The notes beneath the pieces were generated by a model that had not been told where the DNA came from, searched no databases, and saw nothing but the letters and a program-made list of their open reading frames with translations. The position numbers were made by a program, and so were the translations under genes. From Agapanthus africanus (taxonomy: Eukaryota; Streptophyta; Magnoliopsida; Asparagales; Amaryllidaceae), in NCBI GenBank assembly GCA_030015575.1, contig CM057339.1, positions 778,860,809 to 778,924,808 of the forward strand: a stretch of 64,000 nt of DNA, written 5' to 3'. Each line of letters starts with the position of its first letter. Position 1 is the first letter of the stretch. Positions 43,747-54,339 of the stretch are shown in pieces.

Positions 43747-45384
43747 TTAACCGGCTGCCTCAGTTGCCTGGTGAACCCGTATCTGCTGAGCTATATATTC
43801 GTCCAGGTCAGCTTTAGAAATTGTCTCCTCCTTGGATGTTGACAGCGCCGGTGGTGGATTCGACGTTTCTCCTCTGTCATCTTCAAGGACAATCGGAGGA
43901 TCTTCGACCGGGGGATCTTGCTGGATCATCATACCCACCATGTCCTGAAACAGAAGGGCCATTCGTTTTATATTGGCTGCTTGTTCCGCAGCCTCTTTGT
44001 CCTTCTTTTCCACTATTCTCCGAAGAAACTCGGCGTCGGTTTCTTGCTCCTGGCGTTGATCCGAGGACGCTTCAGGGCTTTCTTTTGGCCCTGTGAGTGC
44101 GGCCATCGCATTCATCATTTCTTGGAGCTTCTGCTGCTGCTCCTGAGCTTTAGTCACCGATCGCGTAAGCGGTCTATGACCTGTAGATGTACGGCTATCC
44201 TCTTTCCCGGATGCCATGTAGACGGTGTGTACCACAATGCCCCCAGACTTAGGGCGTTTGGGCTCACTACCTTTGACATTCGCCGCAGGCGTGGAGACTT
44301 TCTCCGGCCTTCTTCTCCTGTGGGCCGTCGAAGTTGAGGGGGCCGTTGCTTTGGGCACCCAGGTGGCCGTCGTCTTCTGTTGCTTAACGGGGTGGTCTTC
44401 CTCCTGTCGGACCTTCGACTTCTTATGCTGGTGAGAGAAATTCGCATCAATCACCGATTCTCGGACTCGTCGCCAAGTCTTGTATATCCTGGAAGACAGC
44501 CGTTGAGGAGACTGCTCCAGCTTTTCTGATTTTGCTTCTACGACGGTCTCTACCGGTGGAGGAGATCTTTTGAGCACCGCAGTTAGTGAATTTCTGCGTA
44601 CCCTGTTCAGCAGCTCAAAGCTGTTCCCAGTTGGAACAACAGTATTAACTTCCACCGTTGGAGCTGGTGGGGTTAGTCCAGAGGGGGAGTTGCCCCCAGT
44701 CTTCCTTATCCGGCGCCAGTGGCGTCGTCGGGCGTGACGAGTTGTCGGTATTGGTTCAGCGATGGCTTTATCTTGCCCCCTGTTCAGGTGAGGGAATGTT
44801 GCCGGTGTCAGCCTCCTGAAGACTGACGTTCGTTGAGAAGCTACGTCCAACCGGTCAAAAACAGATTTCTGAGTGGGAGCGGGAACGGGAGCAGTCAGTC
44901 TCGCGAAGACCGACCCTCTGGGAGGAGAAGCCGCCTTGACGACTTCCGGAGCAGCTATCTTTTTTGGGATGGCCACTTCAGGTATTATGGGCTTCTTGGC
45001 GGGCCTATCAGAGTTCAGGCTCAGTCTGGTGAAGACCAAGGAGTTGGAATTGGACGACCCGTTGAGAGGGGCCGTGGGAGTAGCAAGTCGATCGAAGACC
45101 GACTTCTTTGAAGCTTCCGGTACGGGCACTGGGATGTTAATGTTCACCGTCGGGAGCATGGTCCCAAAGAACAGACCGGTGGTAGCCTGAGTTACTTGTT
45201 CCAAAGGCATAGTGAATAGGGAAGTAGCCTGCGGTCCATAGGCTACACCTCCAGATGAGGCGGAGCGTCGGTTGCACTTGCAGTTGGAGCAGTTTGAGCC
45301 GTTGAACGCCATTGCTATTTGATTTCTGCGCCAAGCAAGAGACCAAATCTTAGTAACTTGAAACCCGAGGGCAACCATTAACAA
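43747..45384 (-). pseudogene. Tat N-terminal gag extension with repeated SVFxRL motifs
   Basis: An open frame of 545 codons upstream of, and in another frame from, the capsid domain. Five short motifs S-V/L-F-x-R-L occur near residues 95, 116, 158, 174 and 187 (SVFDRL, LVFTRL, SVFARL, SVFDRL, SVFRRL). The rest is Pro/Ala/Lys-rich, with a Gln/Glu-rich C-terminal part that may form coiled coil. The true start is uncertain; Met at residue 25 is possible. Such N-terminal extensions before the capsid domain are familiar in plant Gypsy elements; the role is unknown to me. Confidence 0.65.
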
Positions 45385-46009
45385 ACCGCGATTCGTTCGC
45401 GAATACGACGCACGAAGTGTGGAGTGGAAAGAAGAAAAGGTCCCACCGGGCGTGCCAGAATCTGTTCCCCTCCGAATGACGACGCGACAGGGACGTCTTG
45501 CCTGAGATTCGGGGCAGATGCTAATTGGTGCTATCCGTCCACCTCTCCGAAGATGCCAAGTTGATTTATGGCACCATGTATCGAAGGTTTAAACGGATGC
45601 GTCCGATGTAGCAGACTTCTTCAGATTCCCTCTTGCTTGAGGGGTTTTTGATTGTGGGGACGCTCTTCCCTGCAGGCGCAAGCCCCTGCAGTTAATTACG
45701 CTACCGCACCACTGTAACCACTTTCTCCTTCTCCATATGGTCACTTCGTGTCGTGTGTGTTTGTTTTGTGTTCGGTTGCCCGTGGATTGTATACGGAGAC
45801 TAATTGGTGTTGTCGCCTGTAGGACGTGGATTAGTCCAAATCCGTATCTTTCTTAGATTTAGGTTTGGGGGGGTGTTTAAGGATACGTTAGCCTTATTTG
45901 AGTTTAAGATCAACTTAAATGTTAGTTAAGGATACGTTAGTCTAATTTAGACTAAGATCGACTTAACGGGATTGTTTAGATCCAACAAGAGAGCAACTGG
46001 GGGCTCTAT
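45385..46009 (-). other. Element A 5' leader and possible LTR end
   Basis: Non-coding. On the minus strand ...CCTTCGATACA ends at 45,577 and is followed by TGGTGCCATAAATCAACTTGG, which could be an LTR end plus a degenerate primer site; support is weak because the matching LTR end is not in the window. A TGGATTGTATAC motif (GTATACAATCCA in element sense) is at 45,783-45,794, about 210 bp upstream of this point, where a promoter core would be expected. Confidence 0.4.
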
Positions 46010-46380
46010 TTTTTAGTTTAATGACATTGCGGTTGGTAAGTAGTTTAAGGACATTGCGGTCCAATGTTAGTTTTAAGACGTTGCAGTCAAGGTTAAGGAC
46101 ATCATAGTCCGTGGATTTAAGGACTCCACAGTCCATCGTTAGTTTTAAGACATCACGGTCAAGGTTAAGGACGTCATAGTCTGTTGTTAGTTTTAAGACA
46201 TCCCGGTCAAGGTTAAGGACATCATAGTCCATGAGTTTAAGGACCCCACAGTCCGGCGTTAGTTTTAAGACATCACGGTCAAGGTTAAGGACATCATAGT
46301 CCGTTGTTAGTTTTAATACATCCCGGTCAAGGTTAAGGAAATCATAGTCCATGAGTTTAGGGACCCCAGAGTCCGTGAAA
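46010..46380. repeat. 120-bp higher-order repeat built from ~24-bp GGAC...GTCC palindromic units
   Basis: The text repeats every 120 bp (46,081, 46,201 and 46,321; also 46,141 and 46,261). Each 120-bp unit has about five shorter units such as AAGGACATCATAGTCC, AAGGACTCCACAGTCC and AAGACATCACGGTC. It shares its core with 2,832-2,968. Because 120 is divisible by 3, a 129-codon repetitive frame is open on the minus strand (45,963-46,352); it is not judged to be a gene. Confidence 0.85.
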
Positions 46381-46754
46381 TATATGGTTGTTGGGACCCG
46401 TCACCTCTTTGAAGACGTTGAGGAATTACAACGACAAATATCAAAGGAGTGAAGAGATGTACCCTTGAACCAAGGCAGATTAAGTGATCTGTAGTCCAAT
46501 TTGGAACCAAGACCAGTTAATTATGTTATGAGCCCATTGGATCAATTAAGTCTAAATTGAGGACTTATGGCCAACTTGGGCTAAGTTCAATCAAGTTTAG
46601 AATATTGGCCCTCTGTTGGTCCATTGAAGGGGAGGCTTTGCATCTAGAAAGTTAGCCAATTGGGCTACAGCTAGTGTTAAACACTAAAGACCAACAGTGT
46701 TGAACACTAAAAATTATGATTCTCAAATTAGTGTTAAACACTAAAAGAGGGGGA
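46381..46754. other. Element A flank, no gene seen
   Basis: Unique-looking non-coding DNA with a few scattered repeats of AGTGTTAAACACTAAA (46,670-46,745), each a short palindrome (GTGTTAAACAC). Nothing else recognised. Confidence 0.4.
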
Positions 46755-46985
46755 GATCACGTGGGAGCACATGATGGCATCCAAAAGGTGGGTTCAGATC
46801 CCCTTCGGTTTGTTCTGTAGATAAGTGTTTAACACTTTTAATTCTGACAGCCATCACGTGTGGGCACGTGATGGGTGTTCATGCCCTGGTTTATTAGAAT
46901 ACTCATTAGGGGTCACGTGGTGACACGTGAGGGCGCCCCAGAGTTTCTTTTCTGTGGATCTTTACAGGGGTCACGTGGGAACACG
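46755..46985. promoter_or_regulatory. G-box (CACGTG) cluster, left part
   Basis: CACGTG at 46,758, 46,855, 46,865, 46,914, 46,924 and 46,972; two pairs are exactly 10 bp apart. CACGTG is the G-box bound by plant bZIP/bHLH factors. It continues on the far side of D at 58,140-58,301, so D split one cluster. Probably part of element A's U3. Confidence 0.6.
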
Positions 46986-47029
46986 CGACCTTGGTTCTTT
47001 CCTGTTTAAAGATCTGTTTGTCTTTTTAA

Positions 47030-47420
47030 GAATTAAATTCTTCATAGGGTTAAACCCTAGCAATAACTTTTAGAGGAATTAAATTTCTATTTTCATTTGA
47101 AGAATTATATTTTTAGATAGGGCTAAACCCTAACTTTCCTTCTGTAGGAGTCAAACTCTCATGTATGTGAGGAATCAAGTTCTGACATAGGGTAAAACCC
47201 TAGTTTTATTTAAGGGGAATTAAATTCCTGTGAGCTTGAGAGAATTAAATTCTCAATTAGGGTTAAACCCTAGTTCTGTTTATCTTGAAGGAATTAAATT
47301 CCTATAATCTTTGGAGAATTGAATTCTCACATAGGGTTAAACCCTAATTTTATCTTGGAGGAATTAAATTCCTATAACTTTATGAGAATTAAATTCTCAG
47401 AACTCAATTCCTCCTCTATG
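47030..47420. repeat. ~70-bp tandem repeat with GAATTAAATTC and AGGGTTAAACCCT palindromes
   Basis: AGGGTTAAACCCTA (or one-base variants) starts near 47,046, 47,118, 47,187, 47,257 and 47,331, about 70 bp apart. Between them are AGAATTAAATTCT and GGAATTAAATTCC palindromes. AT-rich DNA with more such palindromes continues to about 47,640. 47,421-47,994 is otherwise without features. Confidence 0.7.
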
Positions 47421-47999
47421 TTTTAGATCTGCATGGCAGGATCTCGACCCAATGAGAATTAAATTCTCAATCTATGGGGAGATGTGTACTTTGTAGATCT
47501 TCACCAGAGAAAGAACTAAGTTCTTTTCTTTATAGAAGAGTTAAACTCTTTATTTTGAGAATTAAATTCTCTTTTGAAGCCTTTCCCCGCCTTTTTTTTA
47601 CCTAGGGTTTTTCTTTTTAGAGAATCAAATTCTTCCTTCTTTTCTCTCTGAATTTTCAAGATTCCAAGGCTCTATCTCTCTGTGTCTCCTTTAAAACTCT
47701 CTCCTTTGGCTCCTATTTATAGGAGAAGGAAAAGAATCAATCTGTTTGGTAAATCTTTCATTGAAAGATTTGATTTATTTTCATCATTGATCCGGGCCTT
47801 TAGATTATTAGGTGAATTTTATTCACCGTTGGATTTTAAATCCAAAGATATTCTTTCTGTTATTTCGGTGAGATTTAGGGGAAATCTTTCCATGTCCAAG
47901 ATTTTTCCATAAATTGGTGATATTTAATCACCCTCGGATTCTTAATCTAACGGTTTTACATAATTCTTCTCCATTTTGGAAATATTTAAATGATCTTAT

Positions 48000-50037
48000 T
48001 GTAAGTCCACGTTACCTGTCCCGGTTCTTTCGGGGTTGCGGAAATGGTGAAAAACGATTTTTCATGGAAAGGGTAACATGGACTAGAAACCGGATCTTTG
48101 CTAAACAACACACTAGAAACTAACTACGAGCTTTACCTACTCAATTAGAGGGTTATACCTAGTCTTGAACTCCTTCTCTTCTTTTTCTTGGAGTGGGTTG
48201 GATGGTTCTCCTCGTCGCCTTCTCTTGCCGAAGAAAGATCCACCCGAGGGCCTCTACCTTGAGCTCCTTCCTCGAACTTGAGGTAACTAAAGTATTAGGT
48301 TTGCTAAATCTTCAACCTTAGGATGAGTAGAGATGAGTTTTGGTGTTTTATCTCCAAGGCAAATGGTTCTCAACACATGAGAGATTTTTGCCTTGAGCTA
48401 GAGGAAGAGGGAGAGCAAAATGATGAGAAAGAAGATGCAAGTGAGAATGAATGGATTTTGCAACCATATCACATATATGTGAATTACTAATTAACAATAT
48501 TAATCAAAATGAAAAAGGTGATGGTTGGTTTGATAAGACCATTACCATTTCACATTTAATGGTTTTTGCAAAGATCAAAGAGCATCTTTGTGTGAAATGA
48601 TTATGGTCAAAGTTTCAACCTTGGTCAACAAATCAACCTTGGTCAAAAGGTCAACAACCCTAACCATAACTCAATTTCCTTTTAATTAACATTATTAATT
48701 ATATTTCACATATTCATTAGGGTTTGGAAAAAGACAACTGTCATCAACCCTAATGAGAATCCTCTGCCTCCGCCTCAGTCAACTGTGCATACACACCCTC
48801 ATCCGTGTTCCGAGGAACACGAATACAATGAGATAAAACCAATCCCAAAACATATACTAGGATCCGGCTTAAACCAAAGCCCGCTAGTAATAACTGTCCG
48901 GACACCAAACGTGCACAAGTGCGCGGATGTGAACGAACCCTGTCGCAAAACCATGCGACCTCTACTCTGTTTTGACCAAAGGAGAATAACCCTCTGTGTG
49001 GGACTCTAAAGACTCGACACTACGCTGGCAGTGGGTTTAACCACAGACCGCAAGGGCACTAGCTGTACGTAACGGTCCCCAGGTAGATGCCGATAAGAAG
49101 ACTGATGAGGTGAACCCATCCGAACTCCTACTGAGCCTGTATGTGACAATCTCCGTACAGTCCGGTCTGTTCGTCTGAGAATATCGCATGGCGGGCCTAG
49201 GGGGTGGTAAACGTCAGTCCCCTAATAGCGGTACAAGTCATGTCGGAGTGTAGCCCAGAACACCCTGAGATAACACTGGAACCTACCAGTATATCTCGCT
49301 TGCCCTGGCCAGGGACTTTGTGTAATGGCTCTCCTAGACACAACGCGATATCAACCCCCAATACCGGGAGAGACGAATCCTATCTGACCGTCACTGCCTC
49401 CAAGTTCTTCGGGACTGCACCCAACTACTACCTGTTTGCACGACTCCTTTGAGCCGTGGTAGGGTAGTAATCAAAGTACAGTGGGAACACACTCGAGGCG
49501 AAGTGACAGTGTCAAGTCAGCGGACTAAGCTGTACTCATGTCACCTGGGAACTGATAACTGACGATAGGTATAGTACCAACCAACAGTTCCCGACGAGTC
49601 CTGTCCAGTGTACTCGTAACCTAACGAGCACCCGCATACTATCTCAAGTACGACGTACTGACGACTGTGGGACAGACCGTCTCCCCTGCTGGGATGAGAA
49701 GCGCATACGCTAGTCTACTCCGGAGTATCGATGCCCCGTCTCGATAATCCTACGACTAGGGACCTGTATAAGAATGTGCTTGTAGATTACTCAACCCCCA
49801 CTAGTGTGACTGCTATCACAACGCTGGTAATTAAGCAAAGATCCTAAGGGCTCCACTAATGTGTATAGGCGATATGCTAAAAGAAACACATGCACACATT
49901 AAAGTAGAAACAAACCAAGTAGCATACTACCATTTCGAGCAAGATTGTCTATACAACTGTGAATATCCCAAGCTTCCATCAAGTAATATACAAACTGGTA
50001 TGATACAGTAATGGCCTCTAGGGCATATACACTAACA
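48000..50037 (-). repeat. D 3' LTR (left)
   Basis: 2,038 bp, TGTAAGTCCACG to CACTAACA on the plus strand. Hairpin CGTGTTCC-GA-GGAACACG at 48,804-48,821, perfect. A few W-box cores near 48,605-48,655. Confidence 0.93.
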
Positions 50038-50051
50038 ATCTCCCACTTGCA

Positions 50052-51854
50052 CTAAGGCCATGTACTGGCGTATCGAAGACCTATCATCTCGATCAGCCGC
50101 TCGAACTGAGTCTGGGGTAAGGCCTTGGTGAGTGGATCTGCAGTGTTATCTTCTGAAGCAACCCTCCGAACCTCGATCTCCTGGTGATCCACGATCTCCC
50201 TGATCAGGTGAAACCGCCTTAAGATGTGTCTGGACTTCTGATGGGACCTGGGTTCCTTCGCTAAAGCTATAGCCCCGTTGTTGTCACAATACTGATGTAT
50301 TGGATCAACAATGGATGGAACCACCTGAAGTTCTTTCAAGAACTTCCTCATCCAGACGGCTTCTTTTGCGGCATCAGCAATAGTGATATATTCCGCTTCC
50401 ATCGTCGAGTCAGCCACGGTTTCTTGTGTGGAACTCCTCCAACACACCGCCCCTCCATTGAGGGTAAAGACATATCCCGACATGGACTTGGAATCATCCT
50501 TGTCACTCTAGAAGCTGGAGTCAGTAAAGGCCTCGATCTGGAGGTCTTTTCCACCATACACCAAGAACATCTCCTTAGTCCTTCTCAGGTACTTGAGAAT
50601 GTTCTTTACCGCTATCCAGTGCTTCTCCCCAAGGTTTGACTGATACCGGCTTACCACACTCAGTGCATAAGCAACATCTGGTCTGGTACACAACATCGCA
50701 TACATTATAGAGCCTACCGTAGAAGCGTAGGGTATAATAGACATGCGATCCCTTTCCAAATCAGTCTTGGGAGACATCTCTTTGGAGAGGGTGATCCCGT
50801 GACAAGCCGGTAGATTACCGCGCTTGGAATCTTCCATAATGAATCTTTTCAGTATGGTGTCGATGTACCTGGACTGTGAAAGTCCTAATATCCTCTTGGA
50901 TCTATCACGATGGATCCGGATCCCCAGAATGTAAGAGGCATCACCCAGGTCTTTCATGGAGAACCTGTGTGACAAGAACCCTTTGACAGATTGTAGCATA
51001 GGAATGTCATTTCCTATCAAGAGAATGTCATCCACGTATGAAACGAGGAATACGACAATTCGTGCTACAATTTTACTATAGATGCATGGTTCATCTGGAT
51101 TTTTGATAAAGCCAAAATCTTTGACCGTCTCATCAAAACAGATGTTCCAACTCCGCGATGCCTGCTTTAGTCCATAAATGGATTTAAGTAACTTGCACAC
51201 CTTTCCGCTGCTCCCACTCTGAATGAAATCCTCTGGCTGGTCCATATAGACGCACTCCTCTAAATTTCCATTTAGAAAAGCGGTCTTTACATCCATCTGC
51301 CAAATCTCATAATCGTGGAAGGCAGCAATGGCAAGAAGGATCCGAATGGATTTGAGCATAGCCACTGGAGAAAAGGTTTCGTCATAGTCCAAACCAGGTC
51401 TTTGACGGAAACCCTTTGCAACAAGTCTAGCCTTATAGGTCTCAACCTGTCCATCTACACCAATCTTCCTCTTGAAGATCCATTTGCATCCCACGGGTTT
51501 TACCCCTTCTGGAGCAACGTCCAAAGTCCATACTTTGTTGGTGTACATGGACTCCATTTCGGTCCGCATTGCATCCAGCCATTTTATCGAGTCAACGCTC
51601 TGAATGGCCTGCTGGATGCTAGTCGGCTCATCATTATCAATGATGCAATCCTCTCTATCTCCGTCTATGAGAAAACCGTAGTATCTCTCGGGCGGATGAG
51701 ACTGCCTACTACTCCTGCGGAGCGGTGTAGGAATGTCCTGTTCTTTCGAACCCTCTGGTTCTACTAAGCTTTCAGTAATAGCTCGTGGTTCTGGAATTTC
51801 TTCCAGTTCTATTGCGCTCCCACTTATCTGATTTTCCAAAAATTCAGTTTCCAA
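50052..51854 (-). pseudogene. Copia RT and RNase H (D)
   Basis: RT motifs: WLDAMRTEMESM, VGCKWIFKRKIG, ARLVAKGFRQRPGLDYDETF, MDVKTAFLNGNLEE, YGLKQASRSW, catalytic YVDD (about 51,035-51,046), and SVVSRYQSNLGEKHW. RNase H: FTDSSF, then [32 protein letters not shown] and [16 protein letters not shown]. An in-frame TAG at 50,508-50,510 separates RT from most of RNase H, apparently a CAG changed to TAG. Otherwise the 600-codon frame is intact. It would copy element RNA and could have served C-family RNAs. Confidence 0.9.
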
Positions 51855-52700
51855 GAAGTAGGCATGACGAGAAACAAAAACTTTTTGTTCCTCTTCGCAA
51901 TAGAAGAAATATCCCTTGGAGTCCTTTGGCTATCCCACAAACTTGCACTGTACTGAGCGTGCCTCGAGTTTGTCCGTATGCTGCTTTTTGATAAAAGCTG
52001 GACATCCCCATGTCTTAATGTGCTTAAGATAGGGTTTCTTCCCACACCACATCTGATATGGTTTGGTAGGCACAGTCTTAGTTGGAACTCGGTTCAAAAG
52101 GTATGCAGCTGATTTTAGTGCATATCCCCAGAATGATCACGGCAACTCAGCGTTACTCATCATGGAACGTACCATATCCAATAGGGTTCGGTTCCGTCTC
52201 TCCGATACACCGTTATGTTGTGGAGTGTATGGAGGAGTAAGCTGAGAGAGAATTCCATTCTCTTTTAGGTAATCGAGGAACTCGGCACTCAAGTATTCAC
52301 CACCTCGATCAGATCTCAGTGTCTTGATACTTTTGCCTGTTTGTTTTTCTACTTCATTCTTGTATTCCTGGAATTTTCCAAAGGCTTCAGATTTATGTTT
52401 CATTAAGAAGACATATCCGTACCTTGAAAAATCATCCGTAAAAGTAATGAAGTAAGAATAACCGCTTCGCGCATGTGTAGACATTGGACCGCACACATCA
52501 CTGTGTACGAGCCCCAAGAGCTCGCTCGCTCTTACTCCGTGTCCAGTGAACGGAGTCTTTGTCATCTTTCCTTTGAGACATGATTGACAAGTTGTATATG
52601 AATGATATTCGACTGGATCCAAATATCCTTCTGGTATGTAACTTAGTCAACCTTCTCTCATTGATGTGACCCAGTCAACAATGCCATAAGAAAGCATGAT
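51855..52700 (-). pseudogene. Copia integrase (D)
   Basis: The zinc part is degenerate at its N-terminus: LWHC then a TGA at 52,675-52,677 (an Arg codon in relatives), LGHINERRL, a frameshift near 52,630, and CQSCLKGK. Core: Asp in LVHSDVCGP, Asp in LRSDRGGEY and Glu in NGVSERRNRTL are all present in the 52,622-52,137 frame. A TGA at 52,137-52,139 ends it. Downstream C-terminal codons (FWGYALKSAAYLLNR, GKKPYLKHIKTWGCPAF) are legible to about 51,855 with frame changes. Confidence 0.85.
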
Positions 52701-53207
52701 TTATTTCTGGAGACTTTCTTTTGTGTGTATTCTGGACATTGAAAATCTTGGTTGGTTTAATACGTATATACCATTGCTTAATGTACCTGACCAAATCAGA
52801 ACTTGATTAAGGTGAATGTTTACAACATTGCTTACAAATGCAAAATCATAACCTTCTTTAGACATTAAAGATACAGATATGATATTACAAGTTGCATTGG
52901 GTACAAAATAACAATCACGCAAAACCAAAACATGTCCATCTGACATTCCCAAGTGATAGTCCCCCACGGACTCAGCATCCATGCTAGCTCCGTTTGCAAC
53001 TCTGAGGGTCATATCACCTGCCTTCAAAACCCTACGCTTTCTCAGTGCCTGCAAGGAATTACAGATATGAGATCCTGATCCGGTATCCAATACCCAGGAA
53101 GTAGAGTTTATTGATAGACAGTTTTCAATAACATACACACCTGAAGCCGAAACCACAACTTGCTTCGGGTCCTGGTTTCTGGCCTTCCAAGCCCTGCAAT
53201 CTTTCTT
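52701..53207 (-). pseudogene. Copia protease (D)
   Basis: WVLDTGSGSHICNSLQAL has the DTG active site; VLVLRDCYFVPNATCNIISV is the conserved C-terminal part. The frame is open from 53,207 to 52,701 and is in phase with gag except for the TAG at 53,208. Confidence 0.85.
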
Positions 53208-54001
53208 CTAGTGTCCACTCTTGTGACAGTAAAAGCACTCTTCCTTTCCCACAAGCTTTCCCGCTACCTTTGTTTCTTTTGCCTTTACCTTCGTTTCCAC
53301 TTTACTAACACCGCCCCTTGGTTTGGTGGGGGCTTTCTTCTTCTTTCCCTTGGCTTTCGCCTTGGACCTAGAAGAGGAAGGTCCTCCAACAAACAAAGTG
53401 GATGTTTCCCTACATTTCTGCAGGGTGCCCTCTGCACTCCTCAGCATGTTGAGGAGTTCTGAAAGTTCAACTTCTTTTTCTTGCAAGTTGAAGTTCAGGA
53501 TAAACTGGGCGTAAGTGGAAGAAAGGTACTGGAGAATCAAGTCAATGTAGAGTTCATTCTCCAACGTGGTCCCTAGGTCCGCGAGCTCTTCAATGTAGCT
53601 AATCATCTTAAGCACGTATTCCTGTACGGATGATCCGATGGCCAATCTCGCCGAAAACAACTTTTTCGAGACTTCGTATCTGGCGATACGGGATTGCTCT
53701 CCATACAGTTCTTTTGTATGAAGAAATATGGATTCTAGGTCCATATTCTCATGCCTCCTCTGATGTTCATTGTCCATAGAGGCAAGCACGAGGCACTTGG
53801 CCTTCGCGCAGTCGATCTCCCATGACTTACGGATTTCTATATCTGTGACGCTGGAGGTGGGACCTGGGACAGGGGGAGATTTGGTGGTAAGGAGATACCC
53901 CAACTTGTCATAAGTGATTGCCATTTTGAAATTCCTGAGCCAATCTTATAGTTTGGCCCTGTCAGTATGTTTTTATCTAGTAGTAACTTAAGTCCGGTCA
54001 T
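53208..54001 (-). pseudogene. Copia gag (D)
   Basis: The likely ATG is at 54,001-53,999, 13 nt after the candidate splice acceptor. The N-terminal codons (LTGPNYK) are one base out of frame with the rest because of an indel near 53,945; the main frame starts WLRNFKMAITYDKLGYLL. Gag core: HTKELYGEQSRIARYEVSKK, QEYVLKMISYIEELADLG, DLILQYLSSTYAQFILNF. A basic Lys-rich stretch precedes the knuckle CFYCHKSGH, where TAG (53,208-53,210) stands in place of the usual residue before KKDC. The knuckle is therefore cut in two. Confidence 0.88.
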
Positions 54002-54013
54002 GATACTTGGTCG

Positions 54014-54034
54014 CTGCAATTAGGAGAGAGAGAA
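54014..54034 (-). promoter_or_regulatory. Candidate 3' splice site before D gag
   Basis: On the minus strand TTCTCTCTCTCCTAATTGCAG, then CGACC. A pyrimidine tract, a branch-like CTAAT and CAG are ideally placed upstream of the gag ATG. Conserved in C1 and C2; degraded in C3. Confidence 0.55.
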
Positions 54035-54155
54035 GAAACACTTTAGCATGATGCTCTTACAAGTTTAGAGTGGTTTTTAGTTTGTCTAAACAGGATGGCT
54101 CCCACTGTTTCTCGAATCCCTCCTCAAACCAAAAAGAAAGAATTAGTCGGGATCA

Positions 54156-54339
54156 ATCTCACCGTACAATACTTGCTTAACCGTTCAGCCAGGCCAGTGT
54201 TGGTACTTCGAGGGAGGTTTTCCAACGCTTTCGTGAAGTTTCTTAATTAAATAACCTCTTTTCCCTATGGGCGTAGCCCTGCTAACACCTTTCTAGACGC
54301 CTACTTGGTTTATAGCATTGATCGTTAAGTGAGAAAGTT
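54156..54339 (-). other. ~184-bp leader block present in D, absent from C, shared with Athila B
   Basis: C elements read TACTCCTCGGG-TGATCCCGACTAATTC. D reads TACTCCTCTGG, then 184 extra bases, then TGATCCCGACTAATTC. The extra bases contain the GGTTATTTAATTAAG core and ACGAAAGCGTTGG and align with Athila B 9,512-9,660. The ends show no clean terminal repeats or target duplication. Confidence 0.6.

Noticed and set aside
45556-45577. Primer binding site of element A (TGGTGCC...)
   Set aside because: Only seven bases fit a tRNA 3' end and no matching LTR end is present in the window; kept as a possibility, not a call.
45963-46352. 129-codon repetitive frame on the minus strand
   Set aside because: Consequence of a 120-bp repeat divisible by three; no start context and no relative at the other flank.
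47030-47420. Interstitial telomere repeats (AGGGTTAAACCC)
   Set aside because: Resembles plant TTTAGGG only in part; it is a palindrome inside a 70-bp unit, not a run of 7-bp repeats.
54156-54339. SINE or tRNA-like identity for the shared leader block
   Set aside because: No A/B box pair, no tail repeat and no target duplication could be seen.
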